Source: Streptomyces anulatus
Lineage (GTDB): Bacteria > Actinomycetota > Actinomycetes > Streptomycetales > Streptomycetaceae
Assembly (NCBI RefSeq): GCF_014650675.1
Contig: NZ_BMVK01000013.1
Location: 124,001 to 188,000 of the forward strand
Reading direction: 5' to 3'
Length of the DNA stretch: 64,000 nt
The notes under the pieces were generated by a model that saw only the letters and a program-made list of their open reading frames with translations, was not told the DNA's origin and made no database searches. Shown one piece after another: positions 23,532 to 32,639 of the stretch. A program made the position numbers and the translations under genes. Position 1 is the first letter of the stretch. Each line of letters begins with the position of its first letter.

Positions 23532-24416
23532 ATGACGGATCACGACGTGACCCAAGACGACGACCTCGCCGACTTCACCGTCCGGTCCATCTCGCTCCTC
23601 GGCCAGGTACGTCGCGTGTATGTCAGCGGTGACGGTCCCGGTGTGATCGTGATGCACGAGATGCCCGGCATCAGCCCACACGTCGCTCGTTTCGCCCGAT
23701 GGGTCCGCGATCGTGGCATGACGGTCTACCTGCCTTCCCTCTTCGGCACCGACGGCGCCCTCGGTGACGCCAACAGCGGGGCACAGGTGTTTCGTCGTCT
23801 CTGCGTCGCGAAGGAGTTCCGCGCCCTCGGCGGTGGCGAGTCGAGCCCCGTCACGACGTGGTTGATGGCCCTCGCTCGCTCGGCGCACCGTGAGTGCGGG
23901 GGAACAGGTGTGGGCGCGGTCGGGATGTGCTTCACCGGCAACTTCGCCATCACCATGATGCTCGAGAGCGCCGTCGTCGCGCCGGTGGCCTGCCAGCCGT
24001 CCCTGCCGTTGGATGAGCCGGGTGTCCTGGAGATCAGCGACGCCGAGCTCACCGCCGTGAAGGAACGTCTCGACCGTGACGATCTCACCGTCCTGGCCTA
24101 CCGGTTCGAGGGTGACAAGGTCTGCACCAGGGCGCGCTTCGATACCTACGCGCAAGCCTTGGGCGACTCCTTCGTCAGCCGCGAACTCCCCGACACTGCC
24201 GCGAATCGTGATGTACCGCCGTTCTTCGCTGCTCACGTTCCCTATCCCCACAGCGTGGTCACTGTTCACCTCGTCGATCGCGAGGGCGAACCGACCGCCA
24301 CGGCACGCGACGAGATCCTCGACTTCCTTGTCCACCGGCTTCACGGCCACGCCAACTCAGACCGCTCGACTGACGCTCACGCGAACCGGCCCTCTCCAGA
24401 TAGGAACCTTCTGTGA
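23532..24416 (+). CDS. Dienelactone hydrolase-family alpha/beta hydrolase
   Basis: A 294-residue protein with the DLH fold: GPGVIVMHEMPGISPHVARF near the N-terminus, a nucleophile elbow GVGAVGMCFTGNFA (Cys as in DLH), and a C-terminal His (PYPHSVVTVH). It is the first gene of an operon divergent from the GlxA-type regulator and is coupled to the DUF1330 gene by a GTGA overlap. Likely hydrolyses a lactone or ester, perhaps the compound sensed or exported by the operon; the substrate is unknown. Confidence 0.87.
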   Translation: MTDHDVTQDDDLADFTVRSISLLGQVRRVYVSGDGPGVIVMHEMPGISPHVARFARWVRDRGMTVYLPSLFGTDGALGDANSGAQVFRRLCVAKEFRALGGGESSPVTTWLMALARSAHRECGGTGVGAVGMCFTGNFAITMMLESAVVAPVACQPSLPLDEPGVLEISDAELTAVKERLDRDDLTVLAYRFEGDKVCTRARFDTYAQALGDSFVSRELPDTAANRDVPPFFAAHVPYPHSVVTVHLVDREGEPTATARDEILDFLVHRLHGHANSDRSTDAHANRPSPDRNLL

Positions 24417-24760
24417 CTGCCTACGCCATCGCCCATCTGCGCGACGCCGAGCCGCACCCGGACATCGCCGAGTACATGGAGCGGATCGCCGGCACGTTCG
24501 AGCCCTTCGGGGGCCGCTTCCTCGTGCACGGCACGCCACCGGAGGTGAAGGAGGGCGCGTGGGCCGGACACGTCGTGGTGATCGGCTTTCCCGGGATCAA
24601 CGAGGCCAGGGACTGGTGGGACTCTCCCGCCTACCGGGAGATCGCACCCCTCCGCTCCCGCCACATCCAGGGCGACATCATCCTCGTCGGCGGCGTTCCC
24701 CAGGACTACGACCCGAGCGCCACCGCGCAGGCCATCCGGAACGCTCCGGCATCGCGCTGA
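24413..24760 (+). CDS. DUF1330 domain-containing protein
   Basis: A 115-residue dimeric alpha-beta barrel-type protein: YAIAHLRDAEPHPDIAEYME, GGRFLVHGTPPEVKEGAW, and the C-terminal ARDWWDSPAYREIAPLRSRH motif characteristic of DUF1330. Function is unknown for the family. GTG start overlapping the hydrolase stop by four bases. Confidence 0.9.
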   Translation: MTAYAIAHLRDAEPHPDIAEYMERIAGTFEPFGGRFLVHGTPPEVKEGAWAGHVVVIGFPGINEARDWWDSPAYREIAPLRSRHIQGDIILVGGVPQDYDPSATAQAIRNAPASR

Positions 24761-24785
24761 GGTCGTCCACCCTGCAAGGACGGCG

Positions 24786-25409
24786 GTGTCAGATTCGCAC
24801 CTGCGTACGACACCTTCACCCACCCCGTCGCCCCGCGGCCTGGCCCTGAAGGCCGAGCTGGTCGACTGCGCGGTGGACGTGCTGGTAGAGCTGGGGTTCG
24901 CAGGCACGTCCGTCGCCGAGGTTGCTCGCCGCGCAGGCGTCAGCAAAGGAGTGGTGACCTACCATTTCCCAACCAAGGAGGACTTGTTGAGCGAGGTGGT
25001 GACCTCCCTCTACCGCGAGGCCGGCGAGCAGATCGGCCAGGCGACGGGCGACAGCGACTCGGTGATCGGCGAGCTCGCGACCTACATCAGGAGCAACCTC
25101 ACCTTCGTCGCCGACCATCCGAGGCACGTGCGCGCAGTCATGGAGGTGGCGGCGAACATGCGACCTGCGAACGGCCCCCGGGGAGGCGAGGATCCCTTGA
25201 GCGCCCACCTGCGAGAGCTGATCGAGCGAGGGCAGGCGACGGGTGAGGCCGCGGATGTGGACGCCGGGGTTCTGGCCATGACGATGCGGGCGTCGATCGA
25301 CGCCGCCGCGGCCCGCGCCGCCTGCGACCCGACGGCTGACGCACGAGGCCACGCCGAGCACCTGGTCACCATCGTCCGACGTGCACTGCAGGCCACGGAG
25401 CCACGATGA
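24786..25409 (+). CDS. TetR/AcrR-family regulator
   Basis: A 207-residue repressor with the N-terminal TetR HTH (VDVLVELGFAGTSVAEVARRAGVSKGVVTYHF, about 30-65; the recognition part is VSKGVVTYHF) and a C-terminal ligand domain. GTG start 26 bases after the DUF1330 gene and four-base ATGA overlap with the first ABC gene, so it is cotranscribed with the exporter it probably controls. Confidence 0.93.
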   Translation: MSDSHLRTTPSPTPSPRGLALKAELVDCAVDVLVELGFAGTSVAEVARRAGVSKGVVTYHFPTKEDLLSEVVTSLYREAGEQIGQATGDSDSVIGELATYIRSNLTFVADHPRHVRAVMEVAANMRPANGPRGGEDPLSAHLRELIERGQATGEAADVDAGVLAMTMRASIDAAAARAACDPTADARGHAEHLVTIVRRALQATEPR

Positions 25410-27727
25410 GGGCCTCGAGAAGCGGTCCGGCCGCCTTCACCGGCTTCCTCCTCATCGACCTCGTCGTCCCGCTCGCGTCCTACTACGTGCTCCGCGCACT
25501 GGGCGCATCCGTCTGGACAGCGCTCCTCGCCGGGGCCGCCCTGCCTATGCTCCGCCTGAGCGCCGGCCTGGTCCTCCGGCGGCGCGTCCCCGGGGGTAGC
25601 CTCTTCGCTCTCGGGCTCATCACCGTCGGGACTGCGATCGGCCTCATGACTGCCGACTCGCGGCCCCTGATGGCCCGCGAAAGCTATCTGACCGGCTTCG
25701 TCGGAGTTTGGGTCCTGCTGTCGCTGCTGCGGGCACGACCGCTCGTCTTCACGGCGACCGTCGGTTTCATGCCCCCGGCGCCCGCCGAGGACTGGCACCG
25801 GTCCTGGGAGACGAGCGAGACCTTTCGGCGAGCGATGCGGGGCATGACCTGGGGCTTCGGACTGGCCTTCCTCATCGATGCTGCGGCTCGGGTCGTGATG
25901 AGCTACACGCTGCCTCTGGACCTCGTCCCGGCGACCTCCGCCGCACTTCTCGCCGTGATGCTGGTCGTCGTGGTCCAGACGGGCAAGGCATGGGGACGCC
26001 GACACATGCGCCGGAGCACCGTGCCGCCGACGCGCCCCCACACCCGTGGCCCGTGGTCGTACTTGGCGTGGCTCGTGTCTCGGCAGCGCGGCCGGGTCAC
26101 GCTCGGAGCGGTGCTCGGCAGCGCCTGGATGGTGGGGCTCGCCCTACCGCCGTACGTGCTGTCCCGTGCGATCGACAGCCTCGCGGAGAGCCAGCAGAAC
26201 GTGGTGCTTGGGTGGACGGCTGTCCTGCTCCTGGTCGGGGGCGTCCTGGCGGGCCTGAGCATCTGGCGGCATCGCACCATGACCCGGGTGCGCATGGATG
26301 CGGCGCTGCGGACGGTGTCAGAGGTGAACGCCCACGGCATCCGTCTGGGAGACACGATGGCGCGTCGCGCGCTCACCGGGGAGGTCGTGGCCATCGGAGG
26401 TGGGGACGCGTGGACGATCGGGCGCAGCCTCACCGCGACCGGGCCGGGAGTCGGTGCGGTGCTCGCCTACGTGGTGATAGCGATGCTGCTGTTGCGGATC
26501 TCGGTGCCACTGGCTGTGGTCGTGCTGGCGGGGGTTCCGGTCCTGGCCATGGTCGTGGGCCCGGCGACGCGCCGGCTCCGGACAGTCGGTACGCCGTATC
26601 GCGAGCAGCAGGGCCGCGTGACGGGTCGGATCGTGGACATCGTCGCGGGGCTGGGCGTCCTGAACGGCTTGGGCGGCAAAGCGCTCTACGCCGAACGTTT
26701 CCGCGCCGAGTCGCAGCGGCTGCTGCAGCACGGCTATCGGGTCGGCCGCGTCACGAGCGTGATCCAGGCAGCCGGTCTGGGGCTGCCGACACTGTTCTCC
26801 GCAGCGGTGGTGTGGCTGGCCGCCCGGCTCGCGGTCGAGGGCAGCATCACGGTGGGCGAACTGGTCGCGGTCGCCGGCTACGCCGCGGTGCTGGCGGTGC
26901 CGGTGGCCTCCTTCATCGAGGGCGCGCTCGACCTCAGCCAGGCTCTCGTGGCCGCACGTCGGGTGACCGACTTCCTGGACGTGCGCCCCGACAGCACCGG
27001 CACGGCGGTGCCCCCGGGGCGGGGAGACCTGATCGACGAGGCCTCCGGGCTGCGGATCACACCGGGGACGTTCGCTGCGGTCGCCACCGCCCAGCACTCC
27101 GACGCCGTAGCCCTCGTCGACCGGCTCGGCGGCTTCCGCCCAGGTGCCACCTGGGCCGGGCAGCCGACCTCCGAGCTCGATCCCGCCCAACTGCACGAGC
27201 AGGTACTGGTGGCCGACAACGACGCCGCCCTGTTCGCCGGGTCACTGGCCCAGGTGGTGGCCGGTCGCCTCGACGTCACCGGCCTCGGTGAGGCTGCGAT
27301 CCTGGACGCGCTGCACACAGCCACCGCCGACGACGTGGTGCGGGGCCTGCCCGAGGGCCTCGGGTCGAGGATCGACTCCGGGGGACGGAACCTCTCAGGC
27401 GGTCAACGCCAACGCGTCCGGCTCGCTCGGGCGACGATTGCCGACCCGACCGTCCTGCTCGCGGTGGACCCGACCTCGGCGCTCGACGCCGCCACGGAGG
27501 CCACCATCGTCGACCGCCTCATCCACCACCGTCGCGGCAAGACCACATTGGTCACCTCGACGTCCGCGCTCGTGCTGCAAGGAGCCGACGAAGTGCACCT
27601 GCTCGCCGACGGTCGGGTGGTCGCAAGTGGCACCCACACCGACTTGCTGGCCAACCCCGCCTACGCCGCTCTGGTCCACCGCGGACGACCGGCCACCAGC
27701 GCCCACGACCCCGAGATCCAGGCATGA
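25406..27727 (+). CDS. ABC exporter half (degenerate ATPase) fused to a VC0807-like membrane domain
   Basis: A 773-residue protein. Residues about 1-200 contain five or so membrane segments like the VC0807 family (FLLIDLVVPLASYYVLRALG; DSRPLMARESYLTGFVGVWV). Then come a six-helix exporter domain (about 215-500) and a nucleotide-binding domain. The NBD is unusual: Walker A is missing (TFAAVATAQHSDAVALVD), Walker B reads VLLAVDPTSALD with Pro for the catalytic Glu, and the switch His is lost, but the signature LSGGQRQRVRLARA is intact. It must pair with the next gene's protein. ATGA overlaps link it to both neighbours. Substrate unknown. Confidence 0.88.
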   Translation: MRASRSGPAAFTGFLLIDLVVPLASYYVLRALGASVWTALLAGAALPMLRLSAGLVLRRRVPGGSLFALGLITVGTAIGLMTADSRPLMARESYLTGFVGVWVLLSLLRARPLVFTATVGFMPPAPAEDWHRSWETSETFRRAMRGMTWGFGLAFLIDAAARVVMSYTLPLDLVPATSAALLAVMLVVVVQTGKAWGRRHMRRSTVPPTRPHTRGPWSYLAWLVSRQRGRVTLGAVLGSAWMVGLALPPYVLSRAIDSLAESQQNVVLGWTAVLLLVGGVLAGLSIWRHRTMTRVRMDAALRTVSEVNAHGIRLGDTMARRALTGEVVAIGGGDAWTIGRSLTATGPGVGAVLAYVVIAMLLLRISVPLAVVVLAGVPVLAMVVGPATRRLRTVGTPYREQQGRVTGRIVDIVAGLGVLNGLGGKALYAERFRAESQRLLQHGYRVGRVTSVIQAAGLGLPTLFSAAVVWLAARLAVEGSITVGELVAVAGYAAVLAVPVASFIEGALDLSQALVAARRVTDFLDVRPDSTGTAVPPGRGDLIDEASGLRITPGTFAAVATAQHSDAVALVDRLGGFRPGATWAGQPTSELDPAQLHEQVLVADNDAALFAGSLAQVVAGRLDVTGLGEAAILDALHTATADDVVRGLPEGLGSRIDSGGRNLSGGQRQRVRLARATIADPTVLLAVDPTSALDAATEATIVDRLIHHRRGKTTLVTSTSALVLQGADEVHLLADGRVVASGTHTDLLANPAYAALVHRGRPATSAHDPEIQA

Positions 27728-29496
27728 GCGCGCAGCCGTTGCCGGTGGCAGAGCCCGGCGAGGTCCGCCGTGCTGCGTGGCGGCTCATCCGCTCCGACCG
27801 CGCAGCATTCATCGCCGTGCTGCTCGCCAACTGCGCGGCGGCGGGCGCAGGTCTGGTTGGGCCGTGGCTGCTCGGGCAGATCGTCAACGAGGTGCAGGCC
27901 GGGGCTGGGGTCGCGACCATCGACCGGTTGGGCCTCCTCGTGGTGCTTGCCGCGGCCGCGCAGCTCCTGATCGGGCACCAGGCCCGCCGCCTGGGCTACC
28001 GGTTCGGCGAACGGACCGCCGCCCGACTGCGCGAGCAGCTGGCCGACCGGCTCATGCGGATCCCTGCACGAGCTGTCGAAGGGGCCGGCACCGGCGACCT
28101 GACCTCACGTGCCACGACCGACGCCGGCCTGGTGTCGTTCGCTCTGCGCGACGCCGCGCCAGAGATGGTGTTCGCCCTTGCCCAGGCGCTGATCATCATC
28201 GTCGCCGTCGTCCTGCTCTCCCCCGTGCTGGGCGCCGTCGGACTAGTCGCACTCGTCGCCATCCCCGTGGTCCTGCGCTGGTACCTGCGCCGCGCCCGGT
28301 CGGCCTATCTGGCCCAGGCAGCCGCGCATGCCGAGGTCGCCGACGTCCTGGCCGGCACCGCCGCCGGCGCCCGGACGGTGGAAGCGCTCGGCCTGCAGGA
28401 GCGGCGGGCCGCCGACTGCTCGTCCGCGATCGCTGCCGCGACAGCGGCCCAGCTGCGCACCCTTCGCCTGCGGAGCGTGTTCTTCCCGACCATCGACGCC
28501 TCCACCGCCCTTGCCGTCGGCGCCGCGTTCGGCGTGGGCGGCCTGCTCTACCTCGACCACCAGCTCAACCTCGGCACCGTCGTCGCGGTCGTCCTCTACC
28601 TGCGCCAGCTCACCACCCCGATCGACACGATCCTGATCTGGGTGGAGACTTTGCAGAGCAGCGCCGCCTCGTTCGCCCGCATCGAGGGGCTCGCCTCGTC
28701 AGCGGAACCGCCACGACGCAGCGCCGAGGGCGTCACGGCCGTCCCCACCGACCAGGACATCGTCGTCACCGACGTCCGCTACGCCTATGACGGGGCCGAC
28801 GTCCTCCACGGTGTCGACCTCGACGTCCGGGCCGGCGAGCATCTCGCCGTCGTGGGGACGTCGGGAGCAGGCAAGACCACCCTGGGTCGCCTCATTGCCG
28901 GCATCGACCGTCCCCGATCAGGAAGGGTCACCGTGGGCGGTGCGGACGTCGCCGACCTCGCACCCGAGCAGCTTCGCCAGCACATCGTCCTGGTGACCCA
29001 GGAGCACCACGTGTTCGCCGACCCTCTGCGCGACAACCTCACCATCGCGGCACCTCACGCCACCGACGCCGAGCTCCTCGAGGCCCTCGACGTCCTCGGC
29101 GCAGACTGGTTCGACGACCTCCCCGACGGGCTCGACACCGACCTCGGCACCCATCGGCTCGGCGGCGCCCAGGCCCAACACGTCGCGCTCGCCCGAGTCC
29201 TGCTCGCCAATCCCCACACCCTCGTCCTCGACGAGGCCACCGCCCTGCTGGACCCGACGACCGCTCGCCGCACCGAACAAGCCCTCGCCGCCACCATCCA
29301 GGGCCGCACCATCATCGCCGTGGCCCACCGACTCCAGACTGCCCGAGACGCTGACCGCATCGCCATCATGGAAGGGGGCCGCATCACCGAGCTCGGCCAC
29401 CACGACCACCTCGTCACCACCGCGACCTCCTACGCAGCCCTCTGGGAGACCTGGAGTGCAGACACCAGCCACGACAGGACTGACAACCATGAGTGA
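27724..29496 (+). CDS. ABC exporter half with consensus Walker motifs
   Basis: A 590-residue half transporter: six membrane segments in the first 310 residues, then an NBD with Walker A GTSGAGKTT, Q-loop VTQEHHVF, Walker B LVLDEATALLD and the switch His in VAHRLQ. The signature is degenerate (LGGAQAQH instead of LSGGQ). Together with the previous protein it forms one complete ATP site, from its own Walker motifs and the partner's LSGGQ, as in asymmetric heterodimeric exporters. The start overlaps its partner's stop by ATGA. Confidence 0.92.
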   Translation: MSAQPLPVAEPGEVRRAAWRLIRSDRAAFIAVLLANCAAAGAGLVGPWLLGQIVNEVQAGAGVATIDRLGLLVVLAAAAQLLIGHQARRLGYRFGERTAARLREQLADRLMRIPARAVEGAGTGDLTSRATTDAGLVSFALRDAAPEMVFALAQALIIIVAVVLLSPVLGAVGLVALVAIPVVLRWYLRRARSAYLAQAAAHAEVADVLAGTAAGARTVEALGLQERRAADCSSAIAAATAAQLRTLRLRSVFFPTIDASTALAVGAAFGVGGLLYLDHQLNLGTVVAVVLYLRQLTTPIDTILIWVETLQSSAASFARIEGLASSAEPPRRSAEGVTAVPTDQDIVVTDVRYAYDGADVLHGVDLDVRAGEHLAVVGTSGAGKTTLGRLIAGIDRPRSGRVTVGGADVADLAPEQLRQHIVLVTQEHHVFADPLRDNLTIAAPHATDAELLEALDVLGADWFDDLPDGLDTDLGTHRLGGAQAQHVALARVLLANPHTLVLDEATALLDPTTARRTEQALAATIQGRTIIAVAHRLQTARDADRIAIMEGGRITELGHHDHLVTTATSYAALWETWSADTSHDRTDNHE

Positions 29497-30277
29497 CACA
29501 CGAAGCCGAACCGCGGGACCCGTGCCACCGGCAGTCCGTCCGCTTACGATCGTCACCGGCGGGGCGCGAGGGATCGGCGCCGCCACCGTCGCGCACCTGG
29601 CGCGTGCAGGACACGACCTGATCGTCGGCTACCGCGACGACCGCGCCTCGGCCAAGAGGGCTGCCGCGGCAGCACAGGACCACGGCGTGAGAGCCGTCGC
29701 CGTGGCCGGCGACGTGACCGACGAGGATGACGTTGCCGAGCTGTTCGCCGCTGCCGCGGACCTGGGCGCCGTCACCGGACTGGTGAACAACGCCGGACTG
29801 ACCGCACATCTTGGAGACTTGGCGGACACCCCGATCGCGGTGCTGCGCCGGGTCGTCGACGTGAACCTCGTCGGCGCGCTGCTGTGCGCGCGTGAGGCGG
29901 TCCGGGCAATGTCCACCACCCGCGGCGGACACGGTGGGGCAATCGTCAATGTCTCCTCGGCAGCAGCCACGCTGGGCTCGGCACACGACTACGTCCACTA
30001 CGCCGCAGCCAAGGCCGGGGTCGAAGCGATGACCGTGGGACTCGCCAAGGAGGTCGCCGATCAAGGGATCCGGGTCAATGCCGTGGCGCCGGGCACGGTG
30101 CACACGAGGATCCACGCCGATGCCGGGGATCCGGACCGCGCCGGGCGCGCTGCCGCACGCATCCCGTTGGGCCGAGCCGGAGAGCCCGACGAGATCGCTC
30201 CGGCCATCGTCTGGCTGCTCGGCTCCGAGGCCAGCTATGTCACCGGAGCCAGCATCCGAGCGGCTGGTGGACTGTGA
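29489..30277 (+). CDS. SDR-family oxidoreductase
   Basis: A 262-residue classical short-chain dehydrogenase: cofactor motif TGGARGIG, NNAG, catalytic Ser in IVNVSSAAA, YxxxK as YAAAK, and RVNAVAPGTVHT. It probably uses NAD(P)H to reduce a carbonyl. The ATG at 29489 overlaps the ABC gene by eight bases. Being in the same operon as a hydrolase and an exporter suggests a detoxification or tailoring path; substrate unknown. Confidence 0.92.
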   Translation: MSDTRSRTAGPVPPAVRPLTIVTGGARGIGAATVAHLARAGHDLIVGYRDDRASAKRAAAAAQDHGVRAVAVAGDVTDEDDVAELFAAAADLGAVTGLVNNAGLTAHLGDLADTPIAVLRRVVDVNLVGALLCAREAVRAMSTTRGGHGGAIVNVSSAAATLGSAHDYVHYAAAKAGVEAMTVGLAKEVADQGIRVNAVAPGTVHTRIHADAGDPDRAGRAAARIPLGRAGEPDEIAPAIVWLLGSEASYVTGASIRAAGGL

Positions 30278-30366
30278 CCCGCTCGGCCGCTGACGATCGC
30301 GAAGGTCGGCGACGTCGAGCCCGCAGCACCAGCGCAACACGCGTGTTCTGGCGAGAGGACGATTCA

Positions 30367-30741
30367 GTGCCCCATAGTGACGACAGGCCGTCGACGTCCG
30401 CCCGATCGCGGGAGCTCCGCGAGCTGTACGAGGCGTTCAACGCCCGCGAGATCGATCGGGTCCTCGCGGCCATGACCCCCGATGTCCAGTGGCCCAACGG
30501 CTGGGAAGGCGGGCACCTCGAAGGACGGGCGTCGGTCCGCGACTACTGGATTCGCCAGTGGGCTCAGCTTCGGCTGTCTCTCACGCCTGTGCAGTTTCGG
30601 GAACGGGGCGACGGCCGGATCGAAGTCGCGGTCAGACTGGTGGCTCGCGACCCGGGCGGTTCCGTCCTTGCTCGAGAGGAGGTCCGTCATGTGTACGAGT
30701 TCGAGGGTCGTCTGGTCCGTCGCATGCAGGTCGAGCAGTAG
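30367..30741 (+). CDS. NTF2-like/SnoaL-type protein
   Basis: A 124-residue protein with the NTF2-like fold (LRELYEAFNAREIDRVLAAM, TPDVQWPNGWEGGHLEGRAS, DYWIRQWAQL, HVYEFEGRLVRRMQV). Members are often isomerases, cyclases or ligand-binding proteins; no catalytic assignment is possible. The GTG at 30367 has GAGAGGA upstream. A GTG at 30274 that overlaps the SDR stop would add an Arg-rich leader and cannot be excluded. Last gene of the operon that begins at 23532. Confidence 0.8.
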   Translation: MPHSDDRPSTSARSRELRELYEAFNAREIDRVLAAMTPDVQWPNGWEGGHLEGRASVRDYWIRQWAQLRLSLTPVQFRERGDGRIEVAVRLVARDPGGSVLAREEVRHVYEFEGRLVRRMQVEQ

Positions 30742-30920
30742 TCGACGATCGCCCGAATCGGGTCATGGCCCCAGAGGGCGGTATACGAGTCTTTGTCTGA
30801 TATCTGACTCTGTCATGGGATTGGCGTGCAGGTCAGGGCTGGTGACGATCGCCGGTTGCATGGCGAGGGCGAAGAAGTCAGCGGGCTGTCCCAGCCTGGG
30901 CTCTGCGACATACTGCGGTC

Positions 30921-31189
30921 ATGAGCGGAGAGGAATCTGCGCGGCTGGCGAGAGCCTCATCGAGTTCCGTGAGGCCGAAGGCATCTCGGAACGTGAACTC
31001 GCGCGCCGCACCTGGCTGAGTGAGGCGACCTTCAGGACCTTCGGAGGCGACCGTGGGGACCTGCCCACCCCGATTGTTGCCCGAAGCTTCGAAGAAGTCC
31101 TTGGCTGGGCTCCGGGCAGCATCAAGGCCACGCCGTCCGAGGCGATGGGCCGTGAGCCATCGGCGGACTCGGCCATAGACCTCGAGTAG
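30921..31189 (+). pseudogene. Frameshifted XRE-type helix-turn-helix gene
   Basis: From the ATG at 30921 one frame reads MSGEESARLARA; after about 12 codons the HTH homology continues in another frame as SLIEFREAEGISERELARRT, EATFRTFGGDRGDLPTPIVA and FEEVLGWAPGSIKA, ending at 31189. A single-base indel near 30950-30960 explains this. Its origin and target are unknown. Confidence 0.55.
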
Positions 31190-31299
31190 GCGCGCTGGGC
31201 AGGGCTGAAATACGAACGCAAGGCCGATCACTTCCTGGCCTTCACCAGCATCGCCTGCACACTCATCTGCTACCGCAGACTCGCCAATGAGATGACTTT

Positions 31300-31818
31300 T
31301 CAGTCCATCGGATAGAAGTCAGGCTCCGGAAACTGCCTCGCGATCGAGAACGGCTCGAAATCGGGATCGGTCAGCACTCGGCAGACGAACTCGGAAGTGG
31401 ACATGTTCACTTCGTGCCAGGGATACGGATCTCCCTGTGTGACGATGGGCCATCTCGCCGGATCCTCATCCGCGGACGCCAGCCAGAAGTAGCTGCACTT
31501 CATCTCACCGAACGCCCAGGGAATGAGGCCGCGCCGCCCTGGCCGGTACATCCGGTAGGGCTTGAAGGCGGGATCTGGGCCGCTCTGCGGGCCACCCTCG
31601 AGATACTTCTTCCAGATCCTGACCAGGTCGAACTGCCTCGTGGCATCGACGGTGAAAACACGCAAGAACTCCGAGAATTCTCCCTTGCCGAACGTCTCGG
31701 CGAGTTTCTTGTAATCTTCGGGCAGTTGAGTACCAAGATCTTCTTCGATGCTTTTCCAGGGAATATCGATCCGAAGCGGCTCCCAGTGTGTAGCCTCAGC
31801 GATTCGCTCGATCCACAT
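31300..31818 (-). CDS. SMI1/KNR4-like (SUKH) protein, possible orphan immunity protein
   Basis: A 172-residue acidic protein with the SUKH pattern: IPWKSIEEDLGTQLPEDYKK near the N-terminus, a region with RPGRRGLIPWAFGEMKCSYF (the aromatic GLIPWA-type motif), WLASADEDPARWPIVTQG and a C-terminal F-x-C-R-V segment. SUKH proteins often neutralise toxins of polymorphic toxin or contact systems. Base composition is visibly more AT-rich than the neighbours, suggesting separate acquisition. No toxin gene was found beside it. The ATG at 31818 follows AAGAGA; an in-frame start at 31887 is less likely. Confidence 0.75.
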   Translation of the reverse strand: MWIERIAEATHWEPLRIDIPWKSIEEDLGTQLPEDYKKLAETFGKGEFSEFLRVFTVDATRQFDLVRIWKKYLEGGPQSGPDPAFKPYRMYRPGRRGLIPWAFGEMKCSYFWLASADEDPARWPIVTQGDPYPWHEVNMSTSEFVCRVLTDPDFEPFSIARQFPEPDFYPMD

Positions 31819-32255
31819 TCTCTTCACATTCCGATCGAAGGCTTGGACCGGGGGCGTCTCAGATATACGACACGCCCCCGGTCTCACTCTATGGGGTGTT
31901 GTAGACCGGCACCGAACAGCTGGCGCTGCTCGAACTGTTCCAGGTTATGTCGAACCGGTCCAGTGGCACAGGAAAACGTGGTGAGGGCTTGCACTGCTAA
32001 CTGTCGCCCGAAGAAGAGTGGGTGTGGCGCGGCCGTGGCGATCCATTCGCCACGGCCGGACCTCTTGAACGACTCTTCCCCCCTGTTGGTCTGACCGCAG
32101 AGCCTCCCCGCCCAGCGGCGAGACCTTCCCCTTCCGCGCCCGGCCAGAATGCCGTGCGCCCACGACCGGCTCACATACGGGAACTCGCTGAAGGTCCCGT
32201 CATGAACCTCACCTGACCCGAGTGCGCGCCGGATGACCATCGCTGAGACAGAGGG
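31819..32255. other. Gene-free stretch between the SUKH gene and IS remnants
   Basis: Nothing recognisable as a gene was seen on either strand; the frames present are short and have no family features. Probably worn element DNA. Confidence 0.5.
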
Positions 32256-32614
32256 CTATCGCCTGGCCCAGATGAGAATGGCAGCAAGGTGGAGTGCAGC
32301 CGGGTAGACAATGGCCAGCTTGTCCGTTCTCATTGCGAGACCACGCCACTGTCGAGCCGGGCGATGCATCGCCCGACAGCATTGCGCTGCTTGTACGCCT
32401 CGGCGTCGAAGGCGGGAGGCCGGCCTCCCACATGACCGCGTCGCCGTCGGTGACCTACCTGGTCGGACGGCTGGGGAATGACGGCACGGATCCCGCGCCG
32501 ACGGAGATGGCTCCGGATCGCACGGGACAAATACGCGCGGTCCGCCAGAACAGCGTTCGGCCGGACCCTCGGTCGTCCCTCCCCAAGCTGCGGGACACGA
32601 ATGCCTGCCAGCAC
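32256..32614 (-). pseudogene. C-terminal remnant of an IS5-type transposase
   Basis: Reading leftward: VLADRAYLSRAIRSHLRRRG, IRAVIPQPSDQVGHRRRRG, GGRPPAFDAEAYKQRNAV, then after a frameshift the family's usual end, MRTDKLAIVYPAALHLAAIL, stopping at 32256. The N-terminal half with the first catalytic Asp is missing, so it cannot transpose. Confidence 0.8.
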
Positions 32615-32639
32615 CGCTTCGAACGACGGCGCATCGCCC

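Noticed and set aside
30482..31189. 235-residue gene continuing into the HTH region
   Set aside because: Its first half is a shadow of the NTF2-like gene; only the HTH end has homology, better explained by a frameshifted gene starting at 30921.
31819..32255. Toxin gene partner of the SUKH-like protein
   Set aside because: No frame with toxin-like features or suitable length was found on either strand.
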